A stretch of DNA of 64,000 bases from Rugalucina vietnamica (GCA_964017185.1 OZ024870.1:30155621-30219620), one strand, 5' to 3'; numbered from the stretch's first letter, positions 19,757 through 32,732 are shown. The notes: generated by a model from the letters alone, not told the origin. A program made the numbers and translations.

Positions 19757-21476
19757 AATTATACCTTGATCAAACGAATTGGTTCCCTAACCAAACAGTT
19801 TAACAAAATCTAGATATAACACATTTCATCAATATTTACTTTTCTATATATATGATTTTCAATCTTTTCTGAAAGACTTTGGCAGCGCCAATTCAACTGG
19901 AAATGCATACAATTACTAACAAGTAGAAACAGCAAGAAAAGCAAATACAGTACTTCAAGTCACTTTCAATACAAAGTATTAAAATCACAATTAATACAAT
20001 ACAACATAATTTCCAAATTAAATTTTCTTTTATTGAACATTTCACTGAAAATTGGCAATTTCTTTGAAATATGCCAATTATCTTCATAATCATATTTTCA
20101 TCCAAATACCATTTCATCCAAATACCAAAAAAGCTGAAAGATATATAAACAGGCACTTTTTCTCTCATTTAAATAATACAGCAAAATCAAAAGCATCAAC
20201 ATTCAAACATTCATGTCTCTTTGAAATATTTGCTGTTGCTTTTGAAATGCTCGCTAGTTACATCATCCTCTGATGCAAAACTACTGGAGTTCTGATTGGA
20301 TAATACTGCTGGTTCTTTACACTATTGGCCGAGTTACAGAGGAGTGCTCCTCTCAATAACAATAAATCCTCTGAGAATTGATTTTTAATGGGGTCATCTC
20401 AAAGTTATTAAATTGTACCCAAAATGATACAAATTGCTATGCTGCAAGTAGCAAGCAACTTGTGCCAATCATGCAGTGAGGTGATGATGGCTTCTATTGC
20501 TTTATCTTTTGTCAAAACATACCTTAAATTTGGAATTTCAAATGGGACTTTTTTTCATGCATTTCCTACTTCCGAAACGCAGAGTTCTTGAATTCACAAG
20601 GGTACTCATGCTTTTGTTATTGAGAACTTTGAATCAGTATAAATTGTGAGGTTTATTTGTGAGGCTACATCATATCTCTACTGACTTCCATTATGATACA
20701 AACAAACCAGTTTTGCTAGTTTGTAAACTTTTTCAAATGTTGCAATTCTTATTAAAATGTATCACAAAGAAAAGAGATTTAATTTCTTCATTTTGGATTT
20801 GACTGACAGGCAAACTGTGTGCACTGAAATCAAGAGTCCTTGTGGCTTGACAAATAAAATCGATTTTTTTATCACTAAATACCACAACCATGTGTTTTTA
20901 CTTGAATGGAGCAAAACTATGATTGTTAATATGGTTGACATGAATCAAGTGGCATGCTTATATGCCACTTGCATGAATTTATGTGGATTAAAAAATGTAA
21001 GGGGAAAAAATGTGCCACACTCTTGTAGTGAGACATCTATGTGAAATACATTTTTTCTCATGTTTTTGAAGCATCCAAGCACCCCTGGTAAAAACTTTTA
21101 CAATCTGGTTTAACTGCAAAACAAAGTTTTAGGTTACAAAAGCCAGAAGCTGTCATCTGTTCTTCATTAAAAAGACACTTGAAAGTCTGCTAAAGCAATA
21201 AACTTCTATATTTTTCTGCATGAGAAAATATCCAGAAAATTTTGATATTCTCAACCTCTCTGCATTGCCATGGCAACCTGACCTTACTTCCATTGCAATA
21301 AGTAAAAGAATAATTTGAAAGTTGAACATGCAAACTTCAATTAAAACTTTGGCCTGGAAACAAAAAGTGTGAAACTTTTATATACACACACCATTAACCA
21401 TAGATGACCAATGTGACTGGGAACAGCCAAAGCAAATTGACACATTTAAGCCTGGCATCCCTTTTATGGGACATAG
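19757..21476. other. A/T-rich stretch without recognised features
   Basis: Only short open frames without family resemblance. A tandem CATTTCATCCAAATACC duplication lies near 20095-20125. Confidence 0.6.
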
Positions 21477-21543
21477 GCAAACAGAATAGCCCCAGATGTG
21501 ACGCCGCAGAACGCGGCATCCCATCTGGGGCTATTCTGTTTGC
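21477..21543. repeat. 67-bp near-perfect hairpin
   Basis: GCAAACAGAATAGCCCCAGATG pairs with its complement at the other end, and the middle contains a second stem, GCCGC-AGAA-GCGGC. It is far more G/C-rich than its surroundings and unlike the palindromes of MITE-A and PAL-C. Confidence 0.85.
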
Positions 21544-21737
21544 TTAGAGAATTTTCATCGAAAAATTGAATAAAATTTAAAAATCACTCCTGATGCCCCT
21601 AAAAGTGAAAGTGGACTCATCCAATTGATAATGATGGGAAAATCCATTCTTCAAATATGGGTTAAAGAACATCAATATTATAATTAGCCTGTAGGATGCA
21701 AATACCTGATCTGCACCAAGTTGTTCCCAGACAGGTA

Positions 21738-22014
21738 CATCAGGAAAACATGTCCGTGAAAATGTGTACCCCCTTCAACCCCACTTTTATATAAAAAAAC
21801 TGGGGTATGCGGGGGTATACCTATTTTTCTTATTTTTGCTCCAAAACATAGATTGTGGGTACTCGTTAGAACCGCCTCGGCGAGGCGGTTCTAACATGTA
21901 TCCACAATCTGTTTTGAGCAAAAATAAGAAAAATATCAAAATTTTTCTAGCGAAATTTTTCATTTTTACAACCAAAAATTTTTCTGTATATTGCATGGGC
22001 GTGTTTTCGTAATG
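21738..22014 (+). mobile_element. PAL-C element
   Basis: Ends CATCAGGAAAACATGTCCGT and (inverted) CATTACGAAAACACGCCCAT. The core palindrome is TTAGAACCGCC-TCGGCGA-GGCGGTTCTAA. Confidence 0.88.
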
Positions 22015-22401
22015 CTTAGCCCTGTTGTCACTTATTGACTTTAATTGCATCATTGGATGTTCTCAGTTGTGTTGACTGATAACCGGTGTGTGACATGTAG
22101 GGAATAAGGTAGAACAAGACCAGCGTATAACTCCAATTAAAATGAAATAAAGCCAAGAAAACTTGGGAGAAGCCCCAAATGTTTGCCCCATTCTGAATTC
22201 CTTTACACTATAAACAGTGTCACCGTGGTAATGAAGGCATTAAATTACACATCAAAGGACTGACGCTGAAGGTTGAAGGACCTGATGCTTCATTTATGTG
22301 GAGCGGTTTATTCAAATGCAAATGAATCTACAGAAGCTTTGGGAAACTGTCTTTCTCTGAAATACTCTCACTCAAGCGAACTTTGTCACTTTTGTTTCGT
22401 G

Positions 22402-22470
22402 GTTAACATCCCAGTCAACAAATTTTCAGTTATGTCAGGACTCTGGTTTTGGTCAATGTTCACCGCCAAT
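22402..22470 (-). repeat. SINE body fragment
   Basis: ACATCCCAGTCAACAAATTT and CAGTTATGTCAGGA match the tail-side body of the SINEs at 33429 and 58361. The head is absent. Confidence 0.5.
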
Positions 22471-22843
22471 CATTTTGATGATTTTGAATGGCCTGCTATG
22501 CCAACAAGTATAAATCATTGTTCAACTTTTTGTTGAAAGTCTTTTCTTCATTTCTGACACTTTTTTTTTCTCCCACACCAAGACCTGTCACCTTTTCTTT
22601 CGGTGACATCTAAATGACTGGGAGGGGTTAACAGGAGTAAAGAAAACATGTTACATAGCAATTTCCTAGCATTTTGCCACTGGGAAATGAGAAAATGACA
22701 AAATGATAATAATTATGTTTCAACCTGGCTGTTGTAAGAAAAGTTTAATTGTCGCTCTAACTTTTTTTACTGTGGAAGTTTGTCTAAATATATAAAGGTA
22801 CAGCCTACTGGGGCACTCTCTTTTTCCTCCAGTGGTTCAATTT

Positions 22844-23077
22844 GAGCCTTCGCTTAAGAATACCAACAATTTCGGGTTTCGACCAGGTCTGACACAAACC
22901 AGGCTGCACAGCCATACAAACTAGTTAGAACCCTGAAATTTCAGATTTAGAAAGAAGAGCATTGTATTATCTACAGAGCGAAAACAAAGGCACTGATCAG
23001 CTGTGCAGTTACTGCACAGCTGATCTGCGCTTTTGTTTTCGCACATGCAAATTGCTGGTTTTCTGGCGCAGTGACTC
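22844..23077 (-). mobile_element. MITE-A (CAGCTGTGCAG palindrome subtype)
   Basis: ATTT on both flanks. The palindrome centre is CAGCTGTGCAGTTACTGCAC rather than the usual CTTCGCGG form; the copies at 4023, 32510 and 37122 share this subtype. Confidence 0.87.
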
Positions 23078-23313
23078 ATTTAAGGACCAAAAATCAAGTG
23101 ATCAGGGAGAATGCATGTCTTTTCTTCATATTGTAAATAATCATAATGTATTGCAAGTAGAAATTTAAAGATCCTGTTATATTTGCATTTCTCATGACAA
23201 AAAAAACGAGGGAGTGCATACAAAGATTTTCAAACGTAAAGAAAGACTGCACCTAAATGCTCTTTTATGCTTACCCAGCATACAACCTACTTACATAAAA
23301 AACATTATCATAT

Positions 23314-23524
23314 GAGCCGCCGCATGGGAAAACCAGCAATCTGCATAGGCCAAAACAAAGGCGCTGATCAGCTTCGCAGTTGTTTTCGCTACACGGATAG
23401 TACATTTCCCCTACTTTCTAAATCCAAATTTCCCAGCCTCTAGCCTGCTTCTGTGACTGTACAGGTCGGTTTGTGTCAGACCTGGTCGGAAACCCAGTAG
23501 ACTGGTTTACTCGCGTCACAGCTC
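23314..23524 (+). mobile_element. MITE-A, palindrome arm deleted
   Basis: ATAT on both flanks. Much of the right arm of the palindrome is missing. Confidence 0.87.
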
Positions 23525-24851
23525 ATATGATTATCAAGTTTAATTTCATGCTACAACAAAGCAGATTTCACCTATCTTTTCTGGCAAAGAAAATGTTGTT
23601 CAGGGTATAATGTCATATTGCAGCAATTAAGTTTAATCAAAACTTATGTCTGTTTAGCATGACATCGTTTTTTGTTGATAATTTTTTAAGAAGCCAGGAA
23701 CTTAACTTGCACATTTGCATTTTTAACTTGAACTGTTTTAAGAAAACCTAATTTGATTTCTACATGTGCTGAAAACGAAATTACATATCAGCCTGTACAG
23801 GCTACGTATACCTTGAAGTTCTATACAAACTGGTTTGTGCACAGTAACAAATAGACAGAATATGTGTCTTCTACTTTCTCAGTCGTTGTTTTCTCTGTGT
23901 AAAATACGTTGTTTTCTCTGTGTAAAATACGAGCAAATGGTAACGTTCTTTCATTAAGATCACTACTCATAGTTGTACAACACCCCACTGATACCTATCA
24001 CCCCTCATAAACAAATCAGCATAAAACCATCTAAGCTTGAAACTTAATCAGAAAATAAAGTTTCGACCCGATGACCTTCTTAAGGCCTACTCAACCAGCG
24101 ACGAAGACCTTAATTTTTACAAACAATATTTTCAAAGGCCTGCATGATTCATCACACGGCTATGACTGATAACATTATTACGACAGCGCACGTTATGCAG
24201 GGGATACACGTGTTTTGCAAAGATAAGACGAATAGCAACAAGACAAAATCAGTCTTCTGGATATCATACATAAATAGTACACTAGCCAGGCTAGATATAG
24301 CCAGATTTAGAAAGTAGAAAGTATCTATGCATGTACCAAAAGCAAATGAGAAAATGTATCGATCAACTGCAATGTTACCTTGTAGCCAATCTTCGCCAAT
24401 CTTTTTTTCACATATTATGCAAAAATCAGATTTATTCATGAAGCAATTCTAGACTGGTTCAGTATCTCAAAACTTTAAATAACTTTATCAACGCACTGAT
24501 GCATCAAGTTGCTATATCAAAAACAAGATTTATGCAACAAAAACACCAAAGTGCTAGATTATGAATAGGTTAAGAAAATCAAAAGGTCTTTCTGCATTTT
24601 AAGATATCATAGTCTTAAACTCATGCCTGATTCTTGCAAAAAGATATGAAGGGGAAATTTTGCTCCCTTGCGGTGAAAGGCTTCACTTCATGGCCTTGAC
24701 TGAGCATGATAGCTTTATATTATAATGTCCGATTTGTCACGTAGTGGACCTAGCATTCACCACGTAATATAATGTTTTCTCATGGAGATTCTAAAGGATT
24801 CTTCTTCTGCTACTGCAAGTAGAGCATTTGAAAGTTGCTAGTGAACGAAAT
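23525..24851. other. A/T-rich stretch without recognised features
   Basis: There is a tandem pair of GTTGTTTTCTCTGTGTAAAA near 23885-23932 and nothing else recognisable. Confidence 0.6.
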
Positions 24852-25025
24852 GAGCCGCCTCATGGGAAAACCAACAATCTGCATAGGCGAAAACAAAGAC
24901 GCAGATCAGCTTCGCGGTAACCGCGAAGCTGATCAGCGCCTTTGTTTTCGCTACACGGATAGTACAATCCCTCTTCTTCATAAATCCAAAATTTCAAGCT
25001 TCTAGCTCTTTTCTATGACTGTACA
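24852..25025 (+). mobile_element. MITE-A, left part, interrupted by the 4.66-kb element
   Basis: Left end GAGCCGCCTCATGGGAAAAC, palindrome, then the body up to GACTGTACA. The family consensus continues AGGCCGGTTTGTG, and this continuation is found 4.66 kb away at 29687. The left flank AAAT matches AAAT after 29749. Confidence 0.93.
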
Positions 25026-28000
25026 TAGGCTGCTAGCCAGAGGGTCGATTGCTCCCCCCCCCCTAGGGAATTTTGCAGACATACCCTATCTTAAAGAACA
25101 ATTCAAGCTGAGTAGAATAAGAGATGTTTGCACCCTGAGTGTTGGGGCGTTATCCTGTAACAGCCTGTTACATATGTTACCTAAACAAAATTAAGAAATT
25201 ATGATATGGTTTTTCAGCTACAGAAAAATGACAATAATTTATCATTTTACTCAACTTTTTCATACTGTCTGCTTGCTGTATGTCTATACTACATATTAAA
25301 ATCGTTTGGACAAAAATTTGACCCACACTTACTGTAACATACGTAACGTAATTTAAGATACCCTTTGAAAATACCACTTTTGAGTGATATCATTTACTTA
25401 TACTGTTGCACTATTCATTTTTCCAAAGATATGAGAATTACTTCTATCAGCATGTTCAATTGGCAGATAGAAAAACCAAGGTTTGTTTTCCTGTCATGTA
25501 TATATTGCCTTTAATGAAGTATTTAGTAGCCCTACCCCCAGTTTCAAATGCGAAATATTCTATTGCAACGAATGTGAAGTATGTAAAATACTTAAAACTG
25601 TTGGATATATATCATAGTTTCTTGCTTATTTTACCATGAACCATGGCTCTGAGGATCTGTAACCAAGTATCTTGGATCAAAGATTTTGATCCAGAATGTA
25701 ATATATGTAACATACATGTAATGAATAACGAAGGGCATTGTACATAGCAGGAATGCCAGTACAGGTCAGTCTAATTCTCTATTCCATTAGATATTTTGCA
25801 AATATATATCTTAAATGACAATTCAAGTTTGCTCCAATAAGAGATGTTTGCTTTAAGTACATTGGAGCATGTGTCTGTTACAGTATGTTACATATGTTAC
25901 CATAATATGTTTTGAAAATAATGATATGGCAATTTTAGCATCAGAAAAATAAGATTTTTATTATTCCATTCGCCCAATTCATATAGTCTACAAGAAACAT
26001 GTCCATTCTCAACACTAAAGTTGCTTGAGCAATAATATGACACCTACAGTGTAATGTCTGTAACATATATTAAAATAACCCTTTCAAAATTAGCATTGTG
26101 AGTGACATCGTTTGTTTTTTTTTAGTTACATATTCCAGCTTTTTTTCAAATATATGTGATTTCTTACATTACCATGTTCAATGGAGGAGACGGAAAAATC
26201 CTATACTGTATATATTATACTAAATGGGTTATTTAGCAACCCTACCCGCAGTTTCATAAGCCAAATTGTATTGCTAATTACGTAAAACATGTAAATAATC
26301 GTTTCTAATGGCTGTATCTAATGTTGATAATTATTTGCTTATATTTCATGCCTATGGAGAACTATAGTTCTGAGTGGGTGTCACCAAGTATCTAGGCTCA
26401 GACATCTTAATGGGGAATATAACGTATGTAACATTATACAATTATTGACTATTGAGTCATTGAATATGATGTGATATCCAACAGAGACTACCAATATTGA
26501 CCGAGGCGAAGCCGAGGTCAATATTGGTAGTCTCTGTTGGATATCACATCATATTCAATGACTCAATAGTCAACAATTGTTTTATTATATAACACACTTT
26601 TTATACAAACATGATAAAAATGATTTAAAATAACTATTTTTATCTGTAAATGAATTAGTGTATACATACAGTTTACATACAGTCCCAGCATGACTGAAAA
26701 ACGTTCATTGGGACATTAAGTCTAAATTCAAATAAACTAAACAGTAAATATTGTACTTCATCAGCATTACAGCTTGACAGTAATCAATGTACATTTCCAA
26801 TGACAGAGAGAGTTCTAAATTTAGTAACATATATTCAATGGGAAAACCCCCAGGTCATAGAATATGACAAAATATGCAATGGGCTGAAAGCATTGTCTGA
26901 AATACTGTCTATTTATAGTTATATAATAAATATGTATGAATAAAGAATGACGTGGTCTACAATAGATATATATGATGCTATTTCAAAAATAGTGTCAACA
27001 CTTCACGTTTCCCTATGAATAATTTAAATTTTGGTGTAAAACAAAACTAGAAATCTAATTCAGTTCTGATAATCATGTCTTTGGCCCCCATAAATACTAT
27101 TTTTAAACGTTTAGAAATCTCTTAAAATGCAGGAAAATTAGGGTATTACTACAAAATCGTTTGTACTTGAACTGTTAATAGACCTAGAATGCTGAAAGTG
27201 GTATCAAATAAATGGGACGGCAATGGACTAATGCCCTCAGTCCTCTAAATACTTCAACTGAATTTCAGTTTTATGAATAGTAATGAAAACTTTAGAAATT
27301 AGAGAAAATACATAACAAATAAGCAGGTATACCTACAAAATGATTATGGTTTTTCAGCAAGCTCAAGTCTGAATGTGCTGAAAATGGCAAGAGCAATTTT
27401 CTATCATCCTTCTATAATAAAATGTCATTCAATGAGCATTAATAAATATAATGGATAAATTAGATGTTGGCGATTAACCGCCGAAGAATTGAGGCGGGGT
27501 GCTTATTATAACAGATGAATCTTGGCTACTGGACGTCCTAGACAGCTGAAATTGGTATCGACCGGTTGCTTAGACAATGATCTTTAACCATATGATGTTA
27601 TGAATAAATCATATGAATGTTTGTTTCATGAATTGCAACAAGAACTTCAGAAATAGAGAAAATTTGCAGAAACGCGAAGGGGTATACCAACAAAATCACT
27701 TATATCTCCACTATCAATAGCTGTTGAGTAGCCAAAATGGCATCAAATGTTACTATTTGGTCACTTCAATAATGAATTGTTGTCATGTTATTACAAAATA
27801 TATGAATCGTCATGTTGTCATGTATACATAGCACAAAACATATGAGGCTAAAGCAAAGATACACGCGTCCCTGTTGCTGGACACCCTTAATTGTTTGCTG
27901 TATACCATTTTTATCAACGTTTTATGAATACCCATGACAGTAAATCTGATATGATTTGTATATAAGAGCTCTGGGAAATGGTGCATTGTCCAAGCAAATA

Positions 28001-29686
28001 TCTGATACCAATTAAACCCTCTAAGGCAATGAGCAGCCGGGATATAAGTGATTTTGTTGGTTTATCTCTTCATTTTTCTCTTATTTTCTCTTGTTTATGA
28101 AGTTTAATTCTAATATTAGTGACCTTTATCGGATAAGAAGGTTAATATATCAGGTTACAGTGTTATAATTCATTGTCATAGCAATTATTTGATACCAGAT
28201 TCAGCACAGTAGTGCTATTAGTAACCTAGACACAAGCCATTTTGTAAGGGATACCCTCTTATTTTCCGTGATTCTTCTCCAGTCTGTAAAAATTTCATTA
28301 ATACGAGGTATTCATTAAACTTAAAATAAGTTTATTCATTTATCAGACTAGAAGACAAATTGCATAGCCCAAAGCATCAAGCTGCTACCACTTTTATCAT
28401 TCTAGGCCTATTGACATGCCAGACACTAGTAATATGTAAGTATAAATGCTATTTTCCGTGATTTTCCGAACTTTTTTTTATATCAATATTGATAAATATG
28501 CAAATTAGATAATTTTCAAATAGACCCAAAACATCTGTAAAATTGTCAAATGGTATCACTGGTGTATAAACTATGTGCAACGATGATAGCTTTGGTCTGA
28601 AAGACGTTTTTTATGGGTTTTTAATGGGTTTTTAATGTTTAAATTAAACTTCACAAATATGCAAATAAGATGATATGCATAACTTACCTTAAGATGAAAC
28701 GGCTATAGTGAAGAAGCTTTAAAATGAAATCAAGTTCAGTGGTCTACGATAAGTCATAACGTATATATGATCAGTTTTGTAGGCCAAATTAACCCCATGC
28801 GGTATTGGTAGCACTGTAACATTACATGAAATCTAAATATAAACAACTTGACGTTACACCGTTACAACTGAGGCACATCTAGCAAATGAAAATAACACAA
28901 GCATGTCATTCTTACCTTGCACATTGGTGTTTGCAGCTTTGAAATCCACAGAAACTATTACAGAAACTCTTATTTGTTTATAAATGTTAATTCACATAAT
29001 TTTGTTACATGCGTTACACAAAATGAGAACCATCTATGTCAACCTGATAACATTATCTATCACATATTGCCATTGAAGAATCTTGTAGACAAATGGTAGA
29101 ATTATGGTAAAACAACCTATTGTTCAATCCCAATCAAAGAATACTGCAAGTATAACAAGCTGGTAACAGTTGTTATTTTTAAATGGCCGTTACGCCGTTA
29201 CGCCCCGGCGTACAAAGTGCAAACATCTCTTATTTGAATGCAGATAACACAAACATGACATACTTACCTTGCACATTGGTGTTTGCAGATTTGTACTCCA
29301 CAGAAACTATAACCGAAAACCTTATTGGTTTATAAATGTAAATTCGCATATTTTTGTTACATACGTTACATACGTTATACAGATAGAGACCCATATATGT
29401 CAACATGATAAAATTATGCATCCCACATATTTTCCACGAAGAATCTTGCAGACAAATGGTAGAATTATGGTAAAACAACCTATTATTCATTCCCAATCAA
29501 AGAATACTGCAAATATAATAAGCAGGTAACAGTTGTTATTTTTAAATAGCTGTTACACCGTTACGCCCCGGTGTACAAAGTGCAAACATCTCTCATTTGA
29601 ATCAGAAAAGACTGCTTTTTAAGATAGACTATGTCTGCAAAATTCCCTAGGGGGGGGGAGCAGGACCTTTTTCAGCCAGCAGTCTA
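25026..29686. mobile_element. 4.66-kb TIR element nested in a MITE, no recognisable transposase
   Basis: The ends are TAGGCTGCTAGCC and (inverted) TAGACTGCTGGCT, flanked by ACA on both sides. Similarity between the arms extends inward through a C-run and CCTAGGGAATTTTGCAGACA, and then AGAGATGTTTGCA about 100 bp in. The left arm holds two copies of a unit of about 719 bp; the right arm holds two of about 352 bp. The middle (27.0-28.7 kb) contains diverged AGAAAAT...GGTATACC...ACAAAAT blocks. The longest open frames are under 80 codons, so it is non-autonomous or dead. A 3-bp (or imperfect 4-bp) duplication does not settle the superfamily. Confidence 0.85.
26439..26579. repeat. 141-bp near-perfect palindrome inside the 4.66-kb element
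   Basis: Arms CAATTATTGACTATTGAGTC and the inverse at 26560-26579 have one visible mismatch near the outer end. The centre is GAGGCGAAGCCGAG. It may be a smaller hairpin element inserted into the larger one. Confidence 0.88.
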
Positions 29687-29749
29687 ACAGCCTGATTTGT
29701 GTCGGACCAGTTCGGAAACCACATTGTTGGTTTTCCCACGAGGCGTCTC
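29687..29749 (+). mobile_element. MITE-A, right part of the interrupted copy
   Basis: It begins ACAGCCTGATTTGTGTCGGA, continues the MITE body and ends GGCGTCTC followed by AAAT, the same duplication as at the left end 4.9 kb away. Confidence 0.92.
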
Positions 29750-29752
29750 AAA

Positions 29753-29872
29753 TGTACACTAAGTACTGGTAACCTTCCTCTGGGGGATTTGCCTAAGAAC
29801 AGTGTGGCTATAGGATAGCTGACCGTCCTCACATGACCTTAGCTGTTGACTGTGGAAGTAAAACACTTTACA
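29753..29872 (+). repeat. SINE-like dispersed fragment
   Basis: ACTAAGTACTGGTAACCTTC and CACATGACCTTAGCTGTTGA match the copies near 12.8 and 41.8 kb. Confidence 0.6.
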
Positions 29873-30297
29873 AACTCAAACTTTCCCCTGCACAATCAGG
29901 TCTGAGAAGTTACCAGTACTGAAATTCATGGGTTTCTAGTCTTTAATTGTCCTAAAGACCTAAATCTTTTGACTGTCAGTAAAAGTCGACTTCCATTTAT
30001 CACAAATCCCTAACAGAAAGGGCTCACACACAAGGTTCACAGAAGCATCAAAGGGAAGATTTGAACTAACTGTAAATGGTCCGACCATGTCATTGAAGGG
30101 GCATGTCAACTCTGTAACTATTAATCTCAAAGATGCAAGGACCGGAAAGCACCTATGACCAGTGTGACAATCAATTACGTCCAGTTGGTTTGATCATTTT
30201 GGACAAGATACATTATTAATTTTGAGTGGATTTCCAGTACAATAAGAAGGACAGCTAGAACAAAGCTCAAAGCCTAGGAGTGACAGGTCTACAATTC

Positions 30298-30530
30298 AAG
30301 CCTGTGCGTGAGAAAACCAACAATTTGGGTTCTGACCAGGTCCGACAAAAGCCGGTCTGTACAGTCACAGAAGATGGTTAAAGGCTGGAAATTTTGGATT
30401 TAGAAAATAGAGGAATTGTACTATCCCTGTAGCAAAAACAAAGGGCTGATCAGCTTCGCAGTTACTGCTAAGCTGATCTGCACCTTTGTTTTCGCCTATG
30501 CAGATTGTTGTTTTTCCTGTATGGCGGCTC
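30298..30530 (-). mobile_element. MITE-A
   Basis: First base mutated (AAGCC for GAGCC), but the flanks ATTC match on both sides. Confidence 0.88.
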
Positions 30531-30972
30531 ATTCCAGTCAACTTTCCTTGAAGTCAACTGTTCAAACTTTCAGGTTCAAATATTTCAGTGAAAATTTAAT
30601 TTTGCATTCATTATTCATTTTGCACTCCCTTGCAAATTCAATTCCTTTTTCTGATGTCTTTTCAATGTCTGAACACCTCATTCAGATAACAAATTATTTA
30701 TTTTTGTTTGTTTATTTTAACTGATTAATGTTAGGTTGGACATCAGATGAATAATTTGTGGGATTTGAACTTTAAACCCATAGATTATGATCAAACACTA
30801 TTACTGAATCTTTCAGTTATGTTTATATTTCACCCACCCAAATTAGCCTCTTTCTGATTTTTCCCACAATTTAACTTGACCCAGTACTACTTGATGGTTA
30901 TAACCCTGGTCATTTTGAGGATAGAGATGACCACTACTTCCTGTTCGGCCAAGTTTCTTCCCCATTTGAGCT

Positions 30973-31223
30973 GAGCCGTAAGAAAACCCACCTTCTGCAC
31001 TTGTGAAAACAAAGGCAAGTACAGATTATCTGTGCAGTAACCATGCAGGTGATCAGCATTTGTTACATGTTACATATACATAACTACAATCTCTCTTCAT
31101 CCAAAATCTGAATTTTAAAGCCTGTAAGTAGCCATCCTCTGGAGCTGCTGTACACTTCAGTCTTGGAAGCCTTCTAGGAAACTTTCTCAGAAACTTTAAG
31201 ACCAGTTTTTTCATGAGCTGCTC
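30973..31223 (+). mobile_element. MITE-A, diverged copy
   Basis: GAGCCGTAAGAAAACCCACC at the left and TTCATGAGCTGCTC at the right, with a decayed palindrome (GTGAAAACAAAGGCAAGTAC). Confidence 0.65.
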
Positions 31224-31817
31224 ATCTGGAAGTAATCTAGACCCAGGCAGCCTGGGACTTTGAGAAAGAAGTGGTAGGGGGCTGTTTTTGATTCCTGCCA
31301 ACCAAATCTGACAAAAATATGATTGGAAAGAAAAACAATTATACTCAGGAAAAATTATACCAGTCTACAACATCAACAATATAATGCCATGGTCAAGCAT
31401 TTACTTGAGCTTGATGAACTTTAAGTTGGTTTATTTCATGTTTTGCGACCCACAAAACAGCTAAATTCATATGGAGATGAGACCTCCATTTAAAATTGGG
31501 GAACTTTTCCTTAGACGACTAGACCAAAGCAGTTGATCATTACTCAGTGCTTATACTTTAACCAGCAACTGTCAATTCTGAAAGAATGCGCAAGACATGG
31601 GAACCAATTATTTTTGCTAGCTATTTTGTTAGCTTATGTTTCCCAAAGGTGCATAATAACAAGGATAATTCTGCATTTGACATTTAGAGGGCATTTAGAG
31701 ATGACATTTCTAGACAAGTTGTGTCCCATCATTTTCATCAACAGGTCAGAGAGATCACAGAAACTGCACATAGTTCGGATGAGAAACTTTGTTGTCTACA
31801 AAAGGTCTGACATTGTA
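31224..31817. other. No recognised feature
   Basis: A/T-rich, with short unassigned open frames only. Confidence 0.5.
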
Positions 31818-32092
31818 ATTACAAAAACTTGCCCATGCAGTATACAGTGATTTTTGCACCTTCAAAAATGATTTATAATTTCACTGGAGATAATTTTAAT
31901 ATTTTTCCTCAAAACATTGATTGTGGGTGCATGTTAGAACCGCCTCGCCGAGGCGGTTCTAACGAGTACCCACAATCTATGTTTTGGATCAAAAATAAGA
32001 AAAATACGTTTACCCCTACAAACCCAGTTTTTTCTATATAAAGTTGGGTTTAGGGGGGGGGGGTGTACATTACACGGACATGTTTTCGTGTC
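31818..32092 (-). mobile_element. PAL-C element
   Basis: Reverse orientation; intact palindrome TTAGAACCGCC-TCGCCGA-GGCGGTTCTAA and a G-run near 32052-32063. The right terminus has diverged. Confidence 0.83.
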
Positions 32093-32509
32093 GGCACATC
32101 ATCAATGTTTCACAATCTTTAGCCCCATTACGCATTGCAGTCTGCACATAACTTATGCAAAGTGAAAAACTTTGAACCCAGAATGTGGACCTATGCGTGG
32201 TCAGGCTGTATTTGGAACCAAAATGTTTGAAATTCAGATGGCCTAATATTTTGGCAATTATAATGAGGTGAACTAACAGCTGCGCAGCTCTTACACAGTT
32301 TTTATGCCGATCTTATGCAATCTTATGCAGCAGATATATGTTTGCAAATGCAATCCTATCATTAATATTTTTTTTCCTTTCTTTGTTTTCACCAGACAAT
32401 CTCCCGCCAAAATTTTACTATCAAGAGTTCCATCTGTTTTTCGCACACACATGTGGTTTGTGTTTTCGAAGCTGAGTCACTTTCCCATGATTCCAAAGTA
32501 ATATGACAT

Positions 32510-32732
32510 GAGCTGCGGAGAAAAGGAGAAAATTGGTCTTCAGATGTTTCCGACCAGGTCCAACACTAACCAGTCTGTAGAGTCACAGAAGAAAGCTTGA
32601 GGCTTGAACTTTCGGATTCACAAAGAAGAGTGATAGAAAATCAAAGGCTGATCAGTTGTGCAATTGCTGCACAGCTGATTTGCGCCGTTTTTTACATTTG
32701 CAGATTCAGATTGTTGGTTTTCTTATTCTAGG
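32510..32732 (-). mobile_element. MITE-A, right end lost
   Basis: The body and palindrome (GCTGATCAGTTGTGCAATTG) are present. The right end stops after TTGTTGGTTTTCTTATTC without GGCTC. GTAATATGACATGA flanks both sides (about 32498 and 32733), longer than the usual 4-bp duplication. Confidence 0.75.
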
